Positions 8,427 to 17,951 of a stretch of DNA of 64,000 bases are shown here, piece after piece. The stretch is from an uncultured Senegalimassilia sp. (GTDB lineage Bacteria; Actinomycetota; Coriobacteriia; Coriobacteriales; Eggerthellaceae). The stretch spans positions 148,968 through 212,967 of the forward strand of contig NZ_CAKTVU010000003.1 in assembly GCF_934630535.1 (NCBI RefSeq), in the 5' to 3' direction. The translations under genes and the position numbers were made by a program. The notes beneath the pieces were generated by a model. It saw only the letters and a list, made by a program, of their open reading frames with translations. It did no database searches and was not told the DNA's origin. Each line of letters starts with the position of its first letter. Positions within the stretch are counted from its first letter, which is position 1.

Positions 8427-9716
8427 CTAGTCTTGCAGCAGCTTCTCCGCGTACGCTAGCTTCACGCAGCAAACGAACACGTCAAGCGCCGCATCCAATT
8501 CCTCAACGGGCGGCAGGCTGGGGGCGATGCGGATGTTGCTATCGGCCGGGTCTTGCTTGTACGGCCAGGTGGCGCCTGCGCCCGTCATGGTGACGCCGGC
8601 GTTCTTGGCAAGTTCCACGATCCTCTTCGCGCATCCGGCAGGGGCGTCGAACGAGACGAAGTACCCGCCGCGCGGCTTGCTCCAGCTGCAACCGCCGATT
8701 TCACCCAAGCCCTCGGACAGCTTGCGGTCCACCAGCTCGAACTTGGGGCGCAGGATGGCGGCATGCTTCGCCATGTGCTCAGCTAAGCCCTTCCCGTCGT
8801 GCAGGAACCTCACGTGACGCAGCTGATTGAGTTTGTCGTGGCCGATGATCTGCGGGCTCATATGCGCCTTCATGTCCGCGATGTTGGCTCTGCTTGCCGC
8901 CATCGCCGAAATGCCCGCGCCGGGGAAGGTGACCTTGCTGGTGGAGGCGAACTTGAAGCAGCGGTCGGGGTTTCCGGCATCATCGCAGGCGCGACGGATG
9001 TCGAGCAGCTGATCTTGCAGAGCTGCATCGTCGTTCAGATGATGGATCCCGTACGCGTTATCCCAGAAGATACGGAAATCATCGGCTGCGCAAGGCATGG
9101 CGGCCAAGCGGCGTACAACCTCGTCGGAATAGGTGGCGCCGCTGGGATTCGAGTACTTCGGCACGCACCAGATGCCCTTGATAGAGGCGTCTTCGGCCAC
9201 CAGGCGCTCCACCTCGTCCATGTCCGGACCGTCTTCGTTCATGGCGACGGGGATCATCTTGATGCCGAACGCCTCGGTCACTCCGAAGTGCCTATCGTAA
9301 CCCGGGCAAGGACACAGCCATTTCACCTCGTCAAGCTTGCACCAAGGCGTATGGCCCAACGTGCCGAACATCCAGCAGCGCGCCATGGTGTCGTACATGA
9401 TGTTCAAGCTGGAGTTGCCGAACACCATCACATGCTCAGCGTCGTCGTCGAGCATGACGGCCATAAGGCGCTTCGCCTCGGGAATGCCGTCGAGCACGCC
9501 GTAGTTTCGGCAGTCCGTGCCGTCCTCGGCCGTGCAGTCGTCGAAATCGGCGATGCAGGCGAGCATGGGCATGCTCAGGTCAAGCTGTGCGCGGGAGGGT
9601 TTGCCGCGCGCCATGTTCAGAGCTAGCCCCTTTGCCTTGAAAGACTCGTATTCGCGGGTGAGCTCATCGTGCGTTGATTCCAACGCTTCTCGGGCAAGCT
9701 CTGCGTAAACTGGCAT
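8427..9716 (-). CDS. PLP-dependent aminotransferase, aspartate aminotransferase class Ic (MocR-type aminotransferase domain)
   Basis: The 429-residue protein contains LNMARGKPS near the start, NYGVLDGIPEAKRL, VPKYSNPSGATYSDEVV, the aspartate in IFWDNAYGIHHL that contacts the PLP pyridine nitrogen, the lysine motif FASTSKVTFPGAG that forms the Schiff base, and the C-terminal arginine region SNIRIAPSLPP. This set fits the PF12897 family, whose characterised members are aspartate aminotransferases. I place the start at 9716 (MPVYAEL) because AAAGGA lies nine bases before it; a GTG at 9764 would give an unconserved extension. It is transcribed divergently from the PutP-type symporter. Confidence 0.87.
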   Translation of the reverse strand: MPVYAELAREALESTHDELTREYESFKAKGLALNMARGKPSRAQLDLSMPMLACIADFDDCTAEDGTDCRNYGVLDGIPEAKRLMAVMLDDDAEHVMVFGNSSLNIMYDTMARCWMFGTLGHTPWCKLDEVKWLCPCPGYDRHFGVTEAFGIKMIPVAMNEDGPDMDEVERLVAEDASIKGIWCVPKYSNPSGATYSDEVVRRLAAMPCAADDFRIFWDNAYGIHHLNDDAALQDQLLDIRRACDDAGNPDRCFKFASTSKVTFPGAGISAMAASRANIADMKAHMSPQIIGHDKLNQLRHVRFLHDGKGLAEHMAKHAAILRPKFELVDRKLSEGLGEIGGCSWSKPRGGYFVSFDAPAGCAKRIVELAKNAGVTMTGAGATWPYKQDPADSNIRIAPSLPPVEELDAALDVFVCCVKLAYAEKLLQD

Positions 9717-9763
9717 CGTGGTGCATCCTTTCGCCGTTTGCGGGGTAGGAACAATCGAAAACA

Positions 9764-9778
9764 CCTACCTGAGGTAGG
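9764..9778. promoter_or_regulatory. Perfect inverted repeat in the divergent promoter region
   Basis: CCTACCT and AGGTAGG flank a single G. The palindrome lies between the aminotransferase and symporter genes, next to a plus-strand TATAAT at 9789-9794 and a minus-strand TTGACT at 9787-9782. It looks like an operator for a dimeric regulator acting on one or both genes; the regulator is not identifiable here. Confidence 0.45.
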
Positions 9779-9929
9779 CAAAGTCAAGTATAATCCCAGC
9801 GTCAATGCAAACAATCGACTGGTCGTTAAATGCGTCCGTTTCCCGTATTTCGGCGATGCCGGCTGGAGGGCCGTGCGGTTTGTCGGGGGGAGCGGGCCTT
9901 GAAAACGGCATAAGGGGCGGGCACAGATT

Positions 9930-11519
9930 ATGGGATCGAATGATTTGCTGGTCGTTTTGGCCATGGTTATCTACTTCGTCGTGGTGCTGGCGGTAGGCTT
10001 CTCCTACGCCAAGCGCTCGAATTCCTCTACCGACGAGTACTTTATCGGCGGCCGAAAGGTGGGCCCGTGGTTCACGGCGCTGTCCGCCGAGGCATCCGAC
10101 ATGTCGGGCTATCTGCTCATGGGCATCCCCGGCCTTGCTTACTTCTTCGGTGCATCCGAGGCCATGTGGACTTGCATCGGCCTTGCGATCGGCACGTATT
10201 TGAACTGGCTGTTCGTGGCTAAGCGTTTGCGTCAGTACTCCGAGCGCGTGCACGCCATCACCATCCCGGCCTTCTTCTCCAATCGCTTCCATGATAAGAA
10301 GAACATCTTGTCAACGGTGGCCGCGGTGATCATCTTGCTGTTCTTCTGCGTGTACACGGGTAGCTGCTTTGTCACCTGCGGCAAGCTGTTCCACACGCTG
10401 TTCGGCATCGATTACGCTGCCATGATGATCTTCGGCGCCGTGGTGGTGTTCGCCTACACGCTGGTGGGCGGCTATCTTTCGGTTGTGGCAACCGACTTCA
10501 TCCAGGGTTGCCTGATGTTCTTCGCCCTGGCCGTCGTGCTCATCGGCTCCATCGCCTCCGTCGGCGGCGTCGATACCACGGTGGCTTTCCTGCAGAATAT
10601 TCCCGGTTTCTTGAACGGCGGTCAGCTCACCACGCCCATCATGGATGCGAATACGGGTTTGCAGGCGGTCCAGGGCGATCAGCCGTTGTTCGGCGAGCCT
10701 ACCGAGTATGGTCTTCTCACCATCATCTCCACCTTGGCTTGGGGTCTTGGCTACTTCGGCATGCCGCAGGTGCTCGTGCGCTTCCTGGGCATCCGCTCCG
10801 CTGAGGAGGTTCGCCAGTCGCGCATCATCGCCGTGGTGTGGGTCGTTATCTCCATGGTGTGCGCCCTGTGCATCGGCTTCATCGGCCGAGCCATGCTGCC
10901 CACGTATTTCGGCACCAATGCGGCCGCTGAGAACATCTTCATCGTCATCGCTCAGATGATCCTGCCCGCCTTCATGTGCGGCGTGGTGGTATCCGGCATC
11001 CTGGCGGCTTCCATGTCCTCGGCTTCGTCGTATCTGCTCATCACCGGTTCGTCTGTGGCGGAGAACATCTTCCGCGGCGTCATCAAGCGCGATGCTACCG
11101 ATCGCCAGGTCATGATCGTTTCCCGTATCACGCTGGCGGTGGTCATGATCATCGGCATCGTCATCGCCTTGGACGAGAATTCCGTCATTTTCCGCGTCGT
11201 CTCTTACGCGTGGGCCGGCCTCGGCGCATCCTTCGGTCCACTCGTGCTGTGCAGCCTGTATTGGCGTCGCACGAACCTGCCCGGTGCGCTTGCGGGCATG
11301 CTTGGCGGTGCTATCACGGTGGTGGTTTGGCATAACTTCATCAAACCGCTTGGCGGCGTGTTCGGCATCTACGAGCTTCTGCCGGCCTTCATCATCTCGC
11401 TCGTGTGTATCTTCGTGGTCTCTAAGCTCACGGCAGAGCCCTCGCAGGAGATCTACGACGAGTTCGATCACTACACCGAGGCGCGCATGGACGAGGATGT
11501 GAATCCCACGGCTGCATAG
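9930..11519 (+). CDS. putP: Sodium:solute symporter, PutP-type proline permease
   Basis: The 529-residue protein has about thirteen hydrophobic segments. The N-terminal half matches the solute:sodium symporter family closely: DEYFIGGRKVGPWFTALSAEASDMSGYLLMGIPG contains the Na+ and proline contact region of PutP. AKRLRQYSERVHAITIPAFFSNRF and the later SASSYLLITGSSVAENIFR are also PutP-like. It would import proline or a similar amino acid by sodium symport. The ribosome site is weak (AAGGGGCGGG about twelve bases upstream). A strong terminator follows. Confidence 0.85.
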   Translation: MGSNDLLVVLAMVIYFVVVLAVGFSYAKRSNSSTDEYFIGGRKVGPWFTALSAEASDMSGYLLMGIPGLAYFFGASEAMWTCIGLAIGTYLNWLFVAKRLRQYSERVHAITIPAFFSNRFHDKKNILSTVAAVIILLFFCVYTGSCFVTCGKLFHTLFGIDYAAMMIFGAVVVFAYTLVGGYLSVVATDFIQGCLMFFALAVVLIGSIASVGGVDTTVAFLQNIPGFLNGGQLTTPIMDANTGLQAVQGDQPLFGEPTEYGLLTIISTLAWGLGYFGMPQVLVRFLGIRSAEEVRQSRIIAVVWVVISMVCALCIGFIGRAMLPTYFGTNAAAENIFIVIAQMILPAFMCGVVVSGILAASMSSASSYLLITGSSVAENIFRGVIKRDATDRQVMIVSRITLAVVMIIGIVIALDENSVIFRVVSYAWAGLGASFGPLVLCSLYWRRTNLPGALAGMLGGAITVVVWHNFIKPLGGVFGIYELLPAFIISLVCIFVVSKLTAEPSQEIYDEFDHYTEARMDEDVNPTAA

Positions 11520-11545
11520 TCGAATGCGATGCATATATAGGTAAC

Positions 11546-11583
11546 GAAACGGGGAAGGGGCCTTGAGCGTCCTTCCCCGTTTC
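11546..11583 (+). terminator. Rho-independent terminator after putP
   Basis: A perfect 13-bp stem (gaaacggggaagg, 11546-11558, with ccttccccgtttc, 11571-11583) is followed by ctgtttt. Confidence 0.88.
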
Positions 11584-11736
11584 CTGTTTTCGGAGATTTG
11601 CGCTAAAGCATACTCGTGAGCTGGTTTTATGAACGCAAGCACACAAGCGTTTTTCCCGCAACCGCTCTCCGTGCTATCATATGCGATGCTATTGCCCGTA
11701 ATCACAGTACCTAAGCTCAATCTAGGAGGTTCTTGG

Positions 11737-12933
11737 ATGAGCCAATCTATAATCGATCTCAGCAGGCGAGCATTCATCGGCGGCGCTGCGGCGCTTGGCG
11801 CCACGTCGCTTATCATCCCCGAGTTCGCATTTGCTGAAACGGCAGCTGAAAAGCAGGCGGAGGCGGATGCCGTTCGCAATCAGCTGGTCGGCTTGCAGGC
11901 CGATCTTGAAACCGCCGGCGAGAACTACTATGCAGCTCTCGACGAGCAGGAAAGCGCCCAGCGCTCCATGGAGGAGCAGCAGGTTAAGATCGACGAGACC
12001 ACCGAGGAAATCGAGGGTCTGCAAGATCGCCTGAGCACGCGTGCCCGCAGCATGTACCGCTCTGGCTCCACCACGTTCATCGACTTCCTGCTCGGTGCTT
12101 CGTCTTTTGCCGAGTTCACCCAGAACTGGGAGCTGCTGAACCAAATCAATGCCAACGATGCCGATTTGGTCGATCAGACCAAGGCCGCTCGTGAGCAACT
12201 GCAGGCTGCCAAGGACGAGTTTGCCCGTCAGGAGCAGATCGCCGCTCAGAAGGCTGCAGAGTGCAAGCAGATCCACGACGAGGTTCAGGTCAAGGTGCAG
12301 AACGCCACCGAGCTCATGAACTCCCTTGACGAAGAAGCACGCGCACTGCTCGAGCAGGAGCAGGCTGCGGCAGCGGCCGCAGCGGCTGCTCAGCAGCAGG
12401 CAGAGGCTGAGGCTGCAGCAGCGGCTGCCGGCGGCAACAGCGGCGGAAGCGATGGCGGCAACCAGGGCGGCGGCAGCAGCGATAACCAAGGCGGCGGCAA
12501 CGGCGGCGGCGGTGGCGGCAGCTGGGGCGGCGGCAACGGCGGCGGTGGCAGCACCATCGTCTATCCCAGCGGCGGCGGTTCCGCTGGCGACAACAGCGCT
12601 GCGTATTCCTACGCCTGCTCGCGTATCGGCTGCCCCTACGTATGGGGCGCTGAGGGACCGGATTCGTTCGACTGCTCCGGTTTGGTCACGTGGGCATATC
12701 GTCAGCTTGGCATCGAGCTGCCGCATCAGAGCGAATCTCAGATGGCTCGTGCTACCCGTGTGGTATCCGTCAGCGAGGCGCGTCCTGGCGACGTTCTGTG
12801 GCGTTACGGCCACGTGGGAATCGCCGGCGGCTACGGCGGCACCCCGTATGTGCATGCGCCTACGTTCGGCGCATATGTGCGCAACACCGACTCGCTTTCG
12901 TGGTCGAACTTCACGAACGCGTTGCAGTTCTAG
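11737..12933 (+). CDS. Secreted NlpC/P60 peptidoglycan endopeptidase with coiled-coil domain
   Basis: A perfect AGGAGGT lies six bases before this ATG, so I reject the longer frame from 11629. The 398-residue protein opens with a twin-arginine-like signal (SRRAFIGGAAALG.., cleavage likely after AFAFA-like residues near position 33). A long Glu/Gln-rich coiled coil follows (about 35-205), then an Ala/Gln stretch and a Gly/Ser-rich linker (205-285). The C-terminal NlpC/P60 domain has the catalytic Cys in FDCSGLV (about residue 311) and the His in YGHVGIAGG (about 359). The architecture resembles PcsB/CwlO/RipA hydrolases that cut peptide stems during cell separation. Confidence 0.9.
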   Translation: MSQSIIDLSRRAFIGGAAALGATSLIIPEFAFAETAAEKQAEADAVRNQLVGLQADLETAGENYYAALDEQESAQRSMEEQQVKIDETTEEIEGLQDRLSTRARSMYRSGSTTFIDFLLGASSFAEFTQNWELLNQINANDADLVDQTKAAREQLQAAKDEFARQEQIAAQKAAECKQIHDEVQVKVQNATELMNSLDEEARALLEQEQAAAAAAAAAQQQAEAEAAAAAAGGNSGGSDGGNQGGGSSDNQGGGNGGGGGGSWGGGNGGGGSTIVYPSGGGSAGDNSAAYSYACSRIGCPYVWGAEGPDSFDCSGLVTWAYRQLGIELPHQSESQMARATRVVSVSEARPGDVLWRYGHVGIAGGYGGTPYVHAPTFGAYVRNTDSLSWSNFTNALQF

Positions 12934-12972
12934 ACTGCATAGGTTCTAGAAGACATAACCTGATCAGCATGT

Positions 12973-13006
12973 AATCGGGGGAAGGCATATAAGCCTTCCC
13001 CCGATT
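12973..13006 (+). terminator. Rho-independent terminator after the NlpC/P60 gene
   Basis: A perfect 14-bp stem (aatcgggggaaggc with gccttcccccgatt) has a six-base loop and a tgtttta tail. Confidence 0.9.
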
Positions 13007-13256
13007 TGTTTTAAGGCATGTGATTGATGGGGCAATGCGCAATTCCGGAAGAGGGAAGTGATGGGATCCAATGGGTGCAGAGCCTTCGTTGCGGGATACT
13101 TCAATCGATGCCAGGGTAGAGGAAGGGAATTGTTCAAATGGCGTTAGGGCCGCGTTGCCATAAGCTGAACAGGGAAAACAATACCCGCTATGCGAAGGAG
13201 GCAGCTCTCCTCATGCAGGAAAAGTTCCATCTTTCAAAAAAAGTTGAAAAAAGGGG

Positions 13257-13285
13257 TTGCCACAACGTTCACTATCCCGTAATAT
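13257..13285 (+). promoter_or_regulatory. Upstream promoter P1 of the tRNA-tuf operon, with UP-like A-tracts
   Basis: TTGCCA (13257-13262) is separated by 17 bases from TAATAT (13280-13285). The 25 bases before it are rich in A-runs (cttt-caaaaaaagttgaaaaaa), like an UP element of stable-RNA promoters. Confidence 0.65.
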
Positions 13286-13427
13286 ACTTCCTCGCTTGCG
13301 GAGCTCACGACAGCGAGCTTCGGAGTGGAACGCCTGCTGGAAAGCTTAAGGCCAACAGCAACGGGTGAATGAGGATTCAAAGCTTTGTGAAGGTTTGAAG
13401 AGGATACACCCGGGGCCGTGTAAAGGG
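13286..13427 (+). other. Leader between the two promoters; possible structured RNA, otherwise unassigned
   Basis: The 525 bases from 13013 to 13537 contain no convincing protein gene. After promoter P1 comes a stretch with several short self-complementary elements (for example caaagctttg near 13378) but no match I can name to tmRNA, RNase P RNA or 6S RNA. It may simply be the 5' leader of the tRNA operon or a small RNA. The part from 13013 to 13230 shows nothing recognisable. Confidence 0.3.
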
Positions 13428-13456
13428 TTGACACGGTTTCTCAGCTAGCGTATGAT
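13428..13456 (+). promoter_or_regulatory. Proximal promoter P2 of the tRNA-tuf operon
   Basis: A consensus TTGACA (13428-13433) lies 17 bases from TATGAT (13451-13456). Transcription would start about 75 bases before tRNA-Tyr. Confidence 0.85.
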
Positions 13457-13537
13457 TCCACTGCTCGCGCGTTCGGGTTCTCACCGATCCGCAAGCAGGC
13501 AGCTTGATAAATGCACATGAATTAAGCAGCGAAACAT

Positions 13538-13622
13538 GGGCGTGTGCCCGAGTGGTTAAAGGGGACGGGCTGTAAACCCGTTGACTCTGTCTACCTAGGT
13601 TCGAATCCTAGCGCGCCCACCA
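13538..13622 (+). tRNA. tRNA-Tyr (anticodon GTA)
   Basis: The acceptor stem is GGGCGTG with CGCGCCC, CCA is encoded, and there is a long class II variable arm. The anticodon GTA is at 13572-13574 in the loop ctgtaaa. Confidence 0.97.
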
Positions 13623-13628
13623 TCTTTC

Positions 13629-13704
<76 letters not shown>

Positions 13705-13711
13705 GCTTTTT

Positions 13712-13788
13712 GGCGGTGTAGCTCAGTTGGTTAGAGCACACGGTTCATACCCGTGGCGTCACTGGTTCGAATCCAGTCACCGCTACCA
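13712..13788 (+). tRNA. tRNA-Met, elongator type (anticodon CAT)
   Basis: The anticodon CAT is at 13746-13748. The anticodon stem is CACGG/CCGTG, without the three G-C pairs of the initiator, so it is an elongator tRNA. CCA is encoded. The first acceptor pair is G-U, which is slightly unusual. Confidence 0.95.
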
Positions 13789-13799
13789 ATACTTACACT

Positions 13800-13819
13800 G
13801 CGCCCGATTTATCGGGCGC
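13800..13819 (+). terminator. Short hairpin between tRNA-Met and tuf
   Basis: The sequence gcgcccgat-tt-atcgggcgc is followed by tttatttta. It could terminate part of the tRNA transcripts or serve as a processing site, allowing some read-through into tuf. Confidence 0.7.
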
Positions 13820-13869
13820 TTTATTTTAGATTCGTTTCGCGAAAGCGATCCTTATAAGGAGGATGAAAC

Positions 13870-15072
<1,203 letters not shown>

Positions 15073-15092
15073 TTTTAAGCTGCAGCTTTCAA

Positions 15093-15116
15093 AGGGCCCG
15101 CTTACGGGCGGGCCCT
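15093..15116 (+). terminator. Hairpin terminator after tuf
   Basis: A nine-bp stem agggcccgc/gcgggccct with loop ttacgg is followed by attttaag. It probably reduces rather than abolishes read-through to rpmG and secE. Confidence 0.8.
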
Positions 15117-15176
15117 ATTTTAAGATTCATGTGTATGCGTTCAAGCTTGTTTGAATACGGCTTATAAGGAGAGTTC

Positions 15177-15326
15177 ATGCGCACGATGGTTACCTTGGCG
15201 TGTACGGAGTGCAAGCGCCGTAACTACACGACCAAGAAGAACAAGCAGAACAACCCTGATCGTATCGAGTTGAAGAAGTATTGCAAGTGGTGCCAGAAGC
15301 ACACCCTGCATAAGGAAACCCGATAG
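15177..15326 (+). CDS. rpmG: 50S ribosomal protein L33
   Basis: This is a 49-residue open frame beginning MRTMVTLACTECKRRNYTT and ending KHTLHKETR. The zinc-ribbon cysteine pairs CTEC and CKWC are both present, so this is the zinc-binding (C+) form of L33. A TAAGGAGAG ribosome site lies just upstream. The position between tuf and tRNA-Trp/secE is the standard one. Confidence 0.97.
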   Translation: MRTMVTLACTECKRRNYTTKKNKQNNPDRIELKKYCKWCQKHTLHKETR

Positions 15327-15349
15327 TTTTCAGAGGTTAGCACGGGCAT

Positions 15350-15426
15350 AGGCCAGTAGCTCCAATTGGTAGAGCGGCGGTCTCCAAAACCGCATGTTGG
15401 GGGTTCGAGTCCCTCCTGGCCTGCCA
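15350..15426 (+). tRNA. tRNA-Trp (anticodon CCA)
   Basis: The acceptor stem is AGGCCAG with CTGGCCT, the anticodon CCA is at 15384-15386, the T-loop is ggttcgagtcc, and CCA is encoded. It lies between rpmG and secE. Confidence 0.97.
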
Positions 15427-15532
15427 GCTCGAATAGCGAGCAGCTTGTAGTCAGGTTGCTAATTTGATCAGCAGCTTGATGCCAGGCTGCTTGTTTGGCG
15501 TTTAGAGGTAAAACGATCCCTAAAGGAATCAG

Positions 15533-15967
15533 ATGGCTAAGAAATCAAAAACTCAGCGTGCGAAGGCTTCTGCCGCTCGCGCCGCTCGTAAGGAAGCTCG
15601 TCAGGCCGAGGCAGCAGCTGAGGCGTTGAAGCAAGCTCAGGGCGAAAGCGCTGATACCGAGGCTCCTAAGAAGAAGCTCTTCGGTAAATCCTCCCAAGCC
15701 GATGGTTCTGCAAAAGATGCCAAGCAAGGTAAGGCTGTGGAAAAGAAGACCGAGAAGAAGGCTTCTAAGCCCAAGAAGAAGCGTTTCCAGTTCTTCAAGG
15801 ATGTTAAGGCTGAGATGAAGCGCGTCACCTGGCCTAGTCGCCAGGATGTTCTGCGCTGGAGCGTTGTCGTTGTTGCCGCGCTTCTCTTCTTCGGTATTTA
15901 CGTTGCTGTTCTTGACAATGGCATTATCACACCGCTGTTGTTTTTGATTTCCGGATTGGGGGCATAA
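15533..15967 (+). CDS. secE: Preprotein translocase subunit SecE with long basic N-terminal extension
   Basis: The C-terminal 60 residues are a standard single-span SecE: amphipathic FFKDVKAEMKRVTWPSRQDVL followed by a hydrophobic helix near residues 100-125. Ahead of it are about 80 residues made almost only of Ala, Lys, Glu, Gln and Ser, predicted to be disordered and cytoplasmic. That makes the protein 144 residues against about 60-100 in many bacteria. SecE clamps SecY in the protein-export channel. It lies three bases before nusG. Confidence 0.95.
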   Translation: MAKKSKTQRAKASAARAARKEARQAEAAAEALKQAQGESADTEAPKKKLFGKSSQADGSAKDAKQGKAVEKKTEKKASKPKKKRFQFFKDVKAEMKRVTWPSRQDVLRWSVVVVAALLFFGIYVAVLDNGIITPLLFLISGLGA

Positions 15968-15970
15968 GGC

Positions 15971-16501
15971 ATGTCGAAGAAATGGTATGTGCTTCACACC
16001 TACTCCGGCTATGAGAACAAGGTGAAGACCAACCTCGAAACCCGTATTGAAACCATGGGCCTCGAGAACAATGTCTTCGCAATCGAGATTCCTACCGAGA
16101 CCGTTACCGAGATCAAAGAGGGCGGTCGTCGCAAGGAAAGCGAAAAGAAGGTCTTCCCTGGGTACGTTCTGGTTCGCATGGAGCTTGACGATCGCAGCTG
16201 GGCTGCCGTTCGCAATACTCCTGGCGTTACCGGTTTCGTCGGCGCCGATAGCAAGCCTGCGCCGCTCACCCGTGATGAGTACAACAAGATTATGAAGCGT
16301 ACTACTCACGAGGCTCCTAAGAAGACTTCTACCAATCTTGAGGCAGGGCAGGCCGTCAAGGTCGTTTCCGGTCCTTTGGCTGAGTTTGATGGCGTTGTTT
16401 CCGAGGTAATGCCCGACGCCGGCAAGGTCAAGGTTATGGTTTCGATCTTCGGTCGTGAAACCCCAGTGGAGCTTTCGTTCGATCAGGTTTCCTGCATATA
16501 G
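15971..16501 (+). CDS. nusG: Transcription termination/antitermination factor NusG
   Basis: The 176-residue protein begins KKWYVLHTYSGYENKVKTNLE, the NGN domain that contacts the RNA polymerase clamp. It carries FPGYVLVRM and TPGVTGFVG, and ends with a KOW domain (GQAVKVVSGPLAEFDGVVSEV, then VMVSIFGRETPVELSFDQV). Length and domain order are normal. It is co-transcribed with secE and is followed by rplK after about 100 bases. Confidence 0.97.
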   Translation: MSKKWYVLHTYSGYENKVKTNLETRIETMGLENNVFAIEIPTETVTEIKEGGRRKESEKKVFPGYVLVRMELDDRSWAAVRNTPGVTGFVGADSKPAPLTRDEYNKIMKRTTHEAPKKTSTNLEAGQAVKVVSGPLAEFDGVVSEVMPDAGKVKVMVSIFGRETPVELSFDQVSCI

Positions 16502-16603
16502 AATGGTCTCTGCAGTTTCAAGGCGTGCCCGCGTGGACCGGGGCTTCTCATTCCTTAGGCTGTGAAGATATATAGTGCAAAAGCATTTTGAAAGGTAATT
16601 AGA

Positions 16604-17095
16604 ATGGCTGAGAAGAAAGTTACCGGCTTCGTCAAGCTGCAGATTCCTGCTGGCGCTGCGAATCCGGCCCCGCCCGTCGGCCCGGCTCTGGGTGCTCAGG
16701 GTGTCAACATCATGCAGTTCTGCCAAGCGTTCAACGCTCAGACGCAGGAGCAGAAGGGCACCATCATCCCTGTCGAGATCACGGTGTACGAAGATAAGTC
16801 CTTCACCTTTATCTGCAAGACCCCGCCGGCGGCCGTGCTGATCAAGGAGAAGCTGGGCCTGAAGTCCGCTTCCGGTATCCCGCAACTGAAGTTCGTGGGC
16901 ACCCTTACCCAGGATCAGCTCCGCGAGATCGCTGAGATCAAGCTCCCCGACCTGAACGCAAACGACATTGATGCCGCTATGCGTATCGTTGCCGGCACCG
17001 CTCGTTCCATGGGCGTTCGCGTTGAGGGCGTCGAGATGAAGAAGACCTATGTGCCTTCCAAGAAGCTGGCCGCTATCCTCAGGGGCGAGGCTTAA
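16604..17095 (+). CDS. rplK: 50S ribosomal protein L11 with C-terminal extension
   Basis: The N-terminal domain (VKLQIPAGAANPAPPVGPALG) and the C-terminal 23S-binding domain (KTPPAAVLIKEKLGLKSAS; GTARSMGVRVEG) are clear. L11 normally ends a few residues after the GTARSMG motif at about 141 residues. This copy continues to 163 with VEMKKTYVPSKKLAAILRGEA. The frame runs cleanly to its stop, so the extension is encoded rather than a frameshift artefact as far as the sequence shows. L11 forms the GTPase-associated centre. Confidence 0.96.
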   Translation: MAEKKVTGFVKLQIPAGAANPAPPVGPALGAQGVNIMQFCQAFNAQTQEQKGTIIPVEITVYEDKSFTFICKTPPAAVLIKEKLGLKSASGIPQLKFVGTLTQDQLREIAEIKLPDLNANDIDAAMRIVAGTARSMGVRVEGVEMKKTYVPSKKLAAILRGEA

Positions 17096-17191
17096 GAAAC
17101 CCGCATCGTTAGATGCATACGATTTTAATCAGTGGAAGGGCTTTGCGTTAGAAGCCGCATAAGCTCGCTACGAACCACGAAAGGAACTATC

Positions 17192-17902
17192 ATGGCAAAG
17201 CATTCCAAGGCTTACCGCGCTGCCGTCGAGAAGATCGGCGATGCAACCTACGCTCCGCTTGAGGCGTTCGCAATGGTGAAGGAAGTCGCCACCACCAAGT
17301 TCGACCAGACCATCGAGGCTCATTTCCGTCTGGGTATCGACACCCGTCAGGCTGATCAGCAGCTGCGTGGCACGGTCTCCCTGCCGAACGGCTCTGGTAA
17401 GACCGTCCGTGTTGCCGTCTTCGCCGAGGGCGCTGCTGCAGACGCTGCTCGCGAGGCTGGCGCTGACATTGTCGGCACCGATGAGCTGACCGCTCAGATC
17501 CAGGCTGGCGAGTTCAACTTCGACGCCGCCGTTGCTACTCCTGATCAGATGGGCAAGGTTGGCCGTCTGGGCAAGATTCTCGGCCCCCGTGGCCTGATGC
17601 CGAACCCGAAGCTCGGCACGGTTACCCCGAACGTTGCTCAGGCTATCAAGGAGCTCAAGGGCGGCCGCGTTGAGTATCGCGCTGACCGTTACGGCATTGC
17701 TCATGTCATCATCGGCAAGGCAAGCTTCACCCCCGAGCAGCTCGCTGAGAACTATGGCGCTGTCTACGACGAGATTCTGCGCATGAAGCCTGCTGCTGCT
17801 AAGGGCAAGTACGTCAAGTCCGTCAGCGTTTCCGGTACCATGACTCCGGGTGTTGCTGTCGACTCCTCCGTGAACAAGAACTACACGGTTGCTGCTGAAT
17901 AA
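17192..17902 (+). CDS. rplA: 50S ribosomal protein L1
   Basis: The 236-residue protein contains the L1 signature (GKVGRLGKILGPRGLMPNPKLGTV) and the KGGRVEYRAD region. I chose the ATG at 17192 because AAAGGA lies seven bases upstream; an in-frame ATG at 17132 would add unconserved residues. L1 forms the tRNA exit stalk and usually represses its own operon. The usual next genes, rplJ and rplL, do not follow; a UUCG-capped terminator ends the unit. Confidence 0.97.
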   Translation: MAKHSKAYRAAVEKIGDATYAPLEAFAMVKEVATTKFDQTIEAHFRLGIDTRQADQQLRGTVSLPNGSGKTVRVAVFAEGAAADAAREAGADIVGTDELTAQIQAGEFNFDAAVATPDQMGKVGRLGKILGPRGLMPNPKLGTVTPNVAQAIKELKGGRVEYRADRYGIAHVIIGKASFTPEQLAENYGAVYDEILRMKPAAAKGKYVKSVSVSGTMTPGVAVDSSVNKNYTVAAE

Positions 17903-17927
17903 GCATCTCAGCCATTTCAGCTAATAT

Positions 17928-17951
17928 AGAGCGGTCCTTCGGGGCCGCTCT
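17928..17951 (+). terminator. UUCG-capped terminator after rplA
   Basis: A ten-bp stem (agagcggtcc with gggccgctct, one G-U) encloses TTCG, followed by ttctata. Confidence 0.9.

Noticed and set aside
12360..12560. Repetitive gcagcggc/ggcggc tracts as a DNA repeat element
   Set aside because: They encode the Ala-rich and Gly-rich linker of the NlpC/P60 protein in frame.
13138..13368. Open frame of 76 codons before the tRNA cluster
   Set aside because: It spans promoter P1 and has no ribosome site or recognisable protein features.
17097..17191. L1-binding autoregulatory hairpin before rplA
   Set aside because: The leader has some self-complementarity, but I could not find a convincing L1 target-like fold, so I did not list it.
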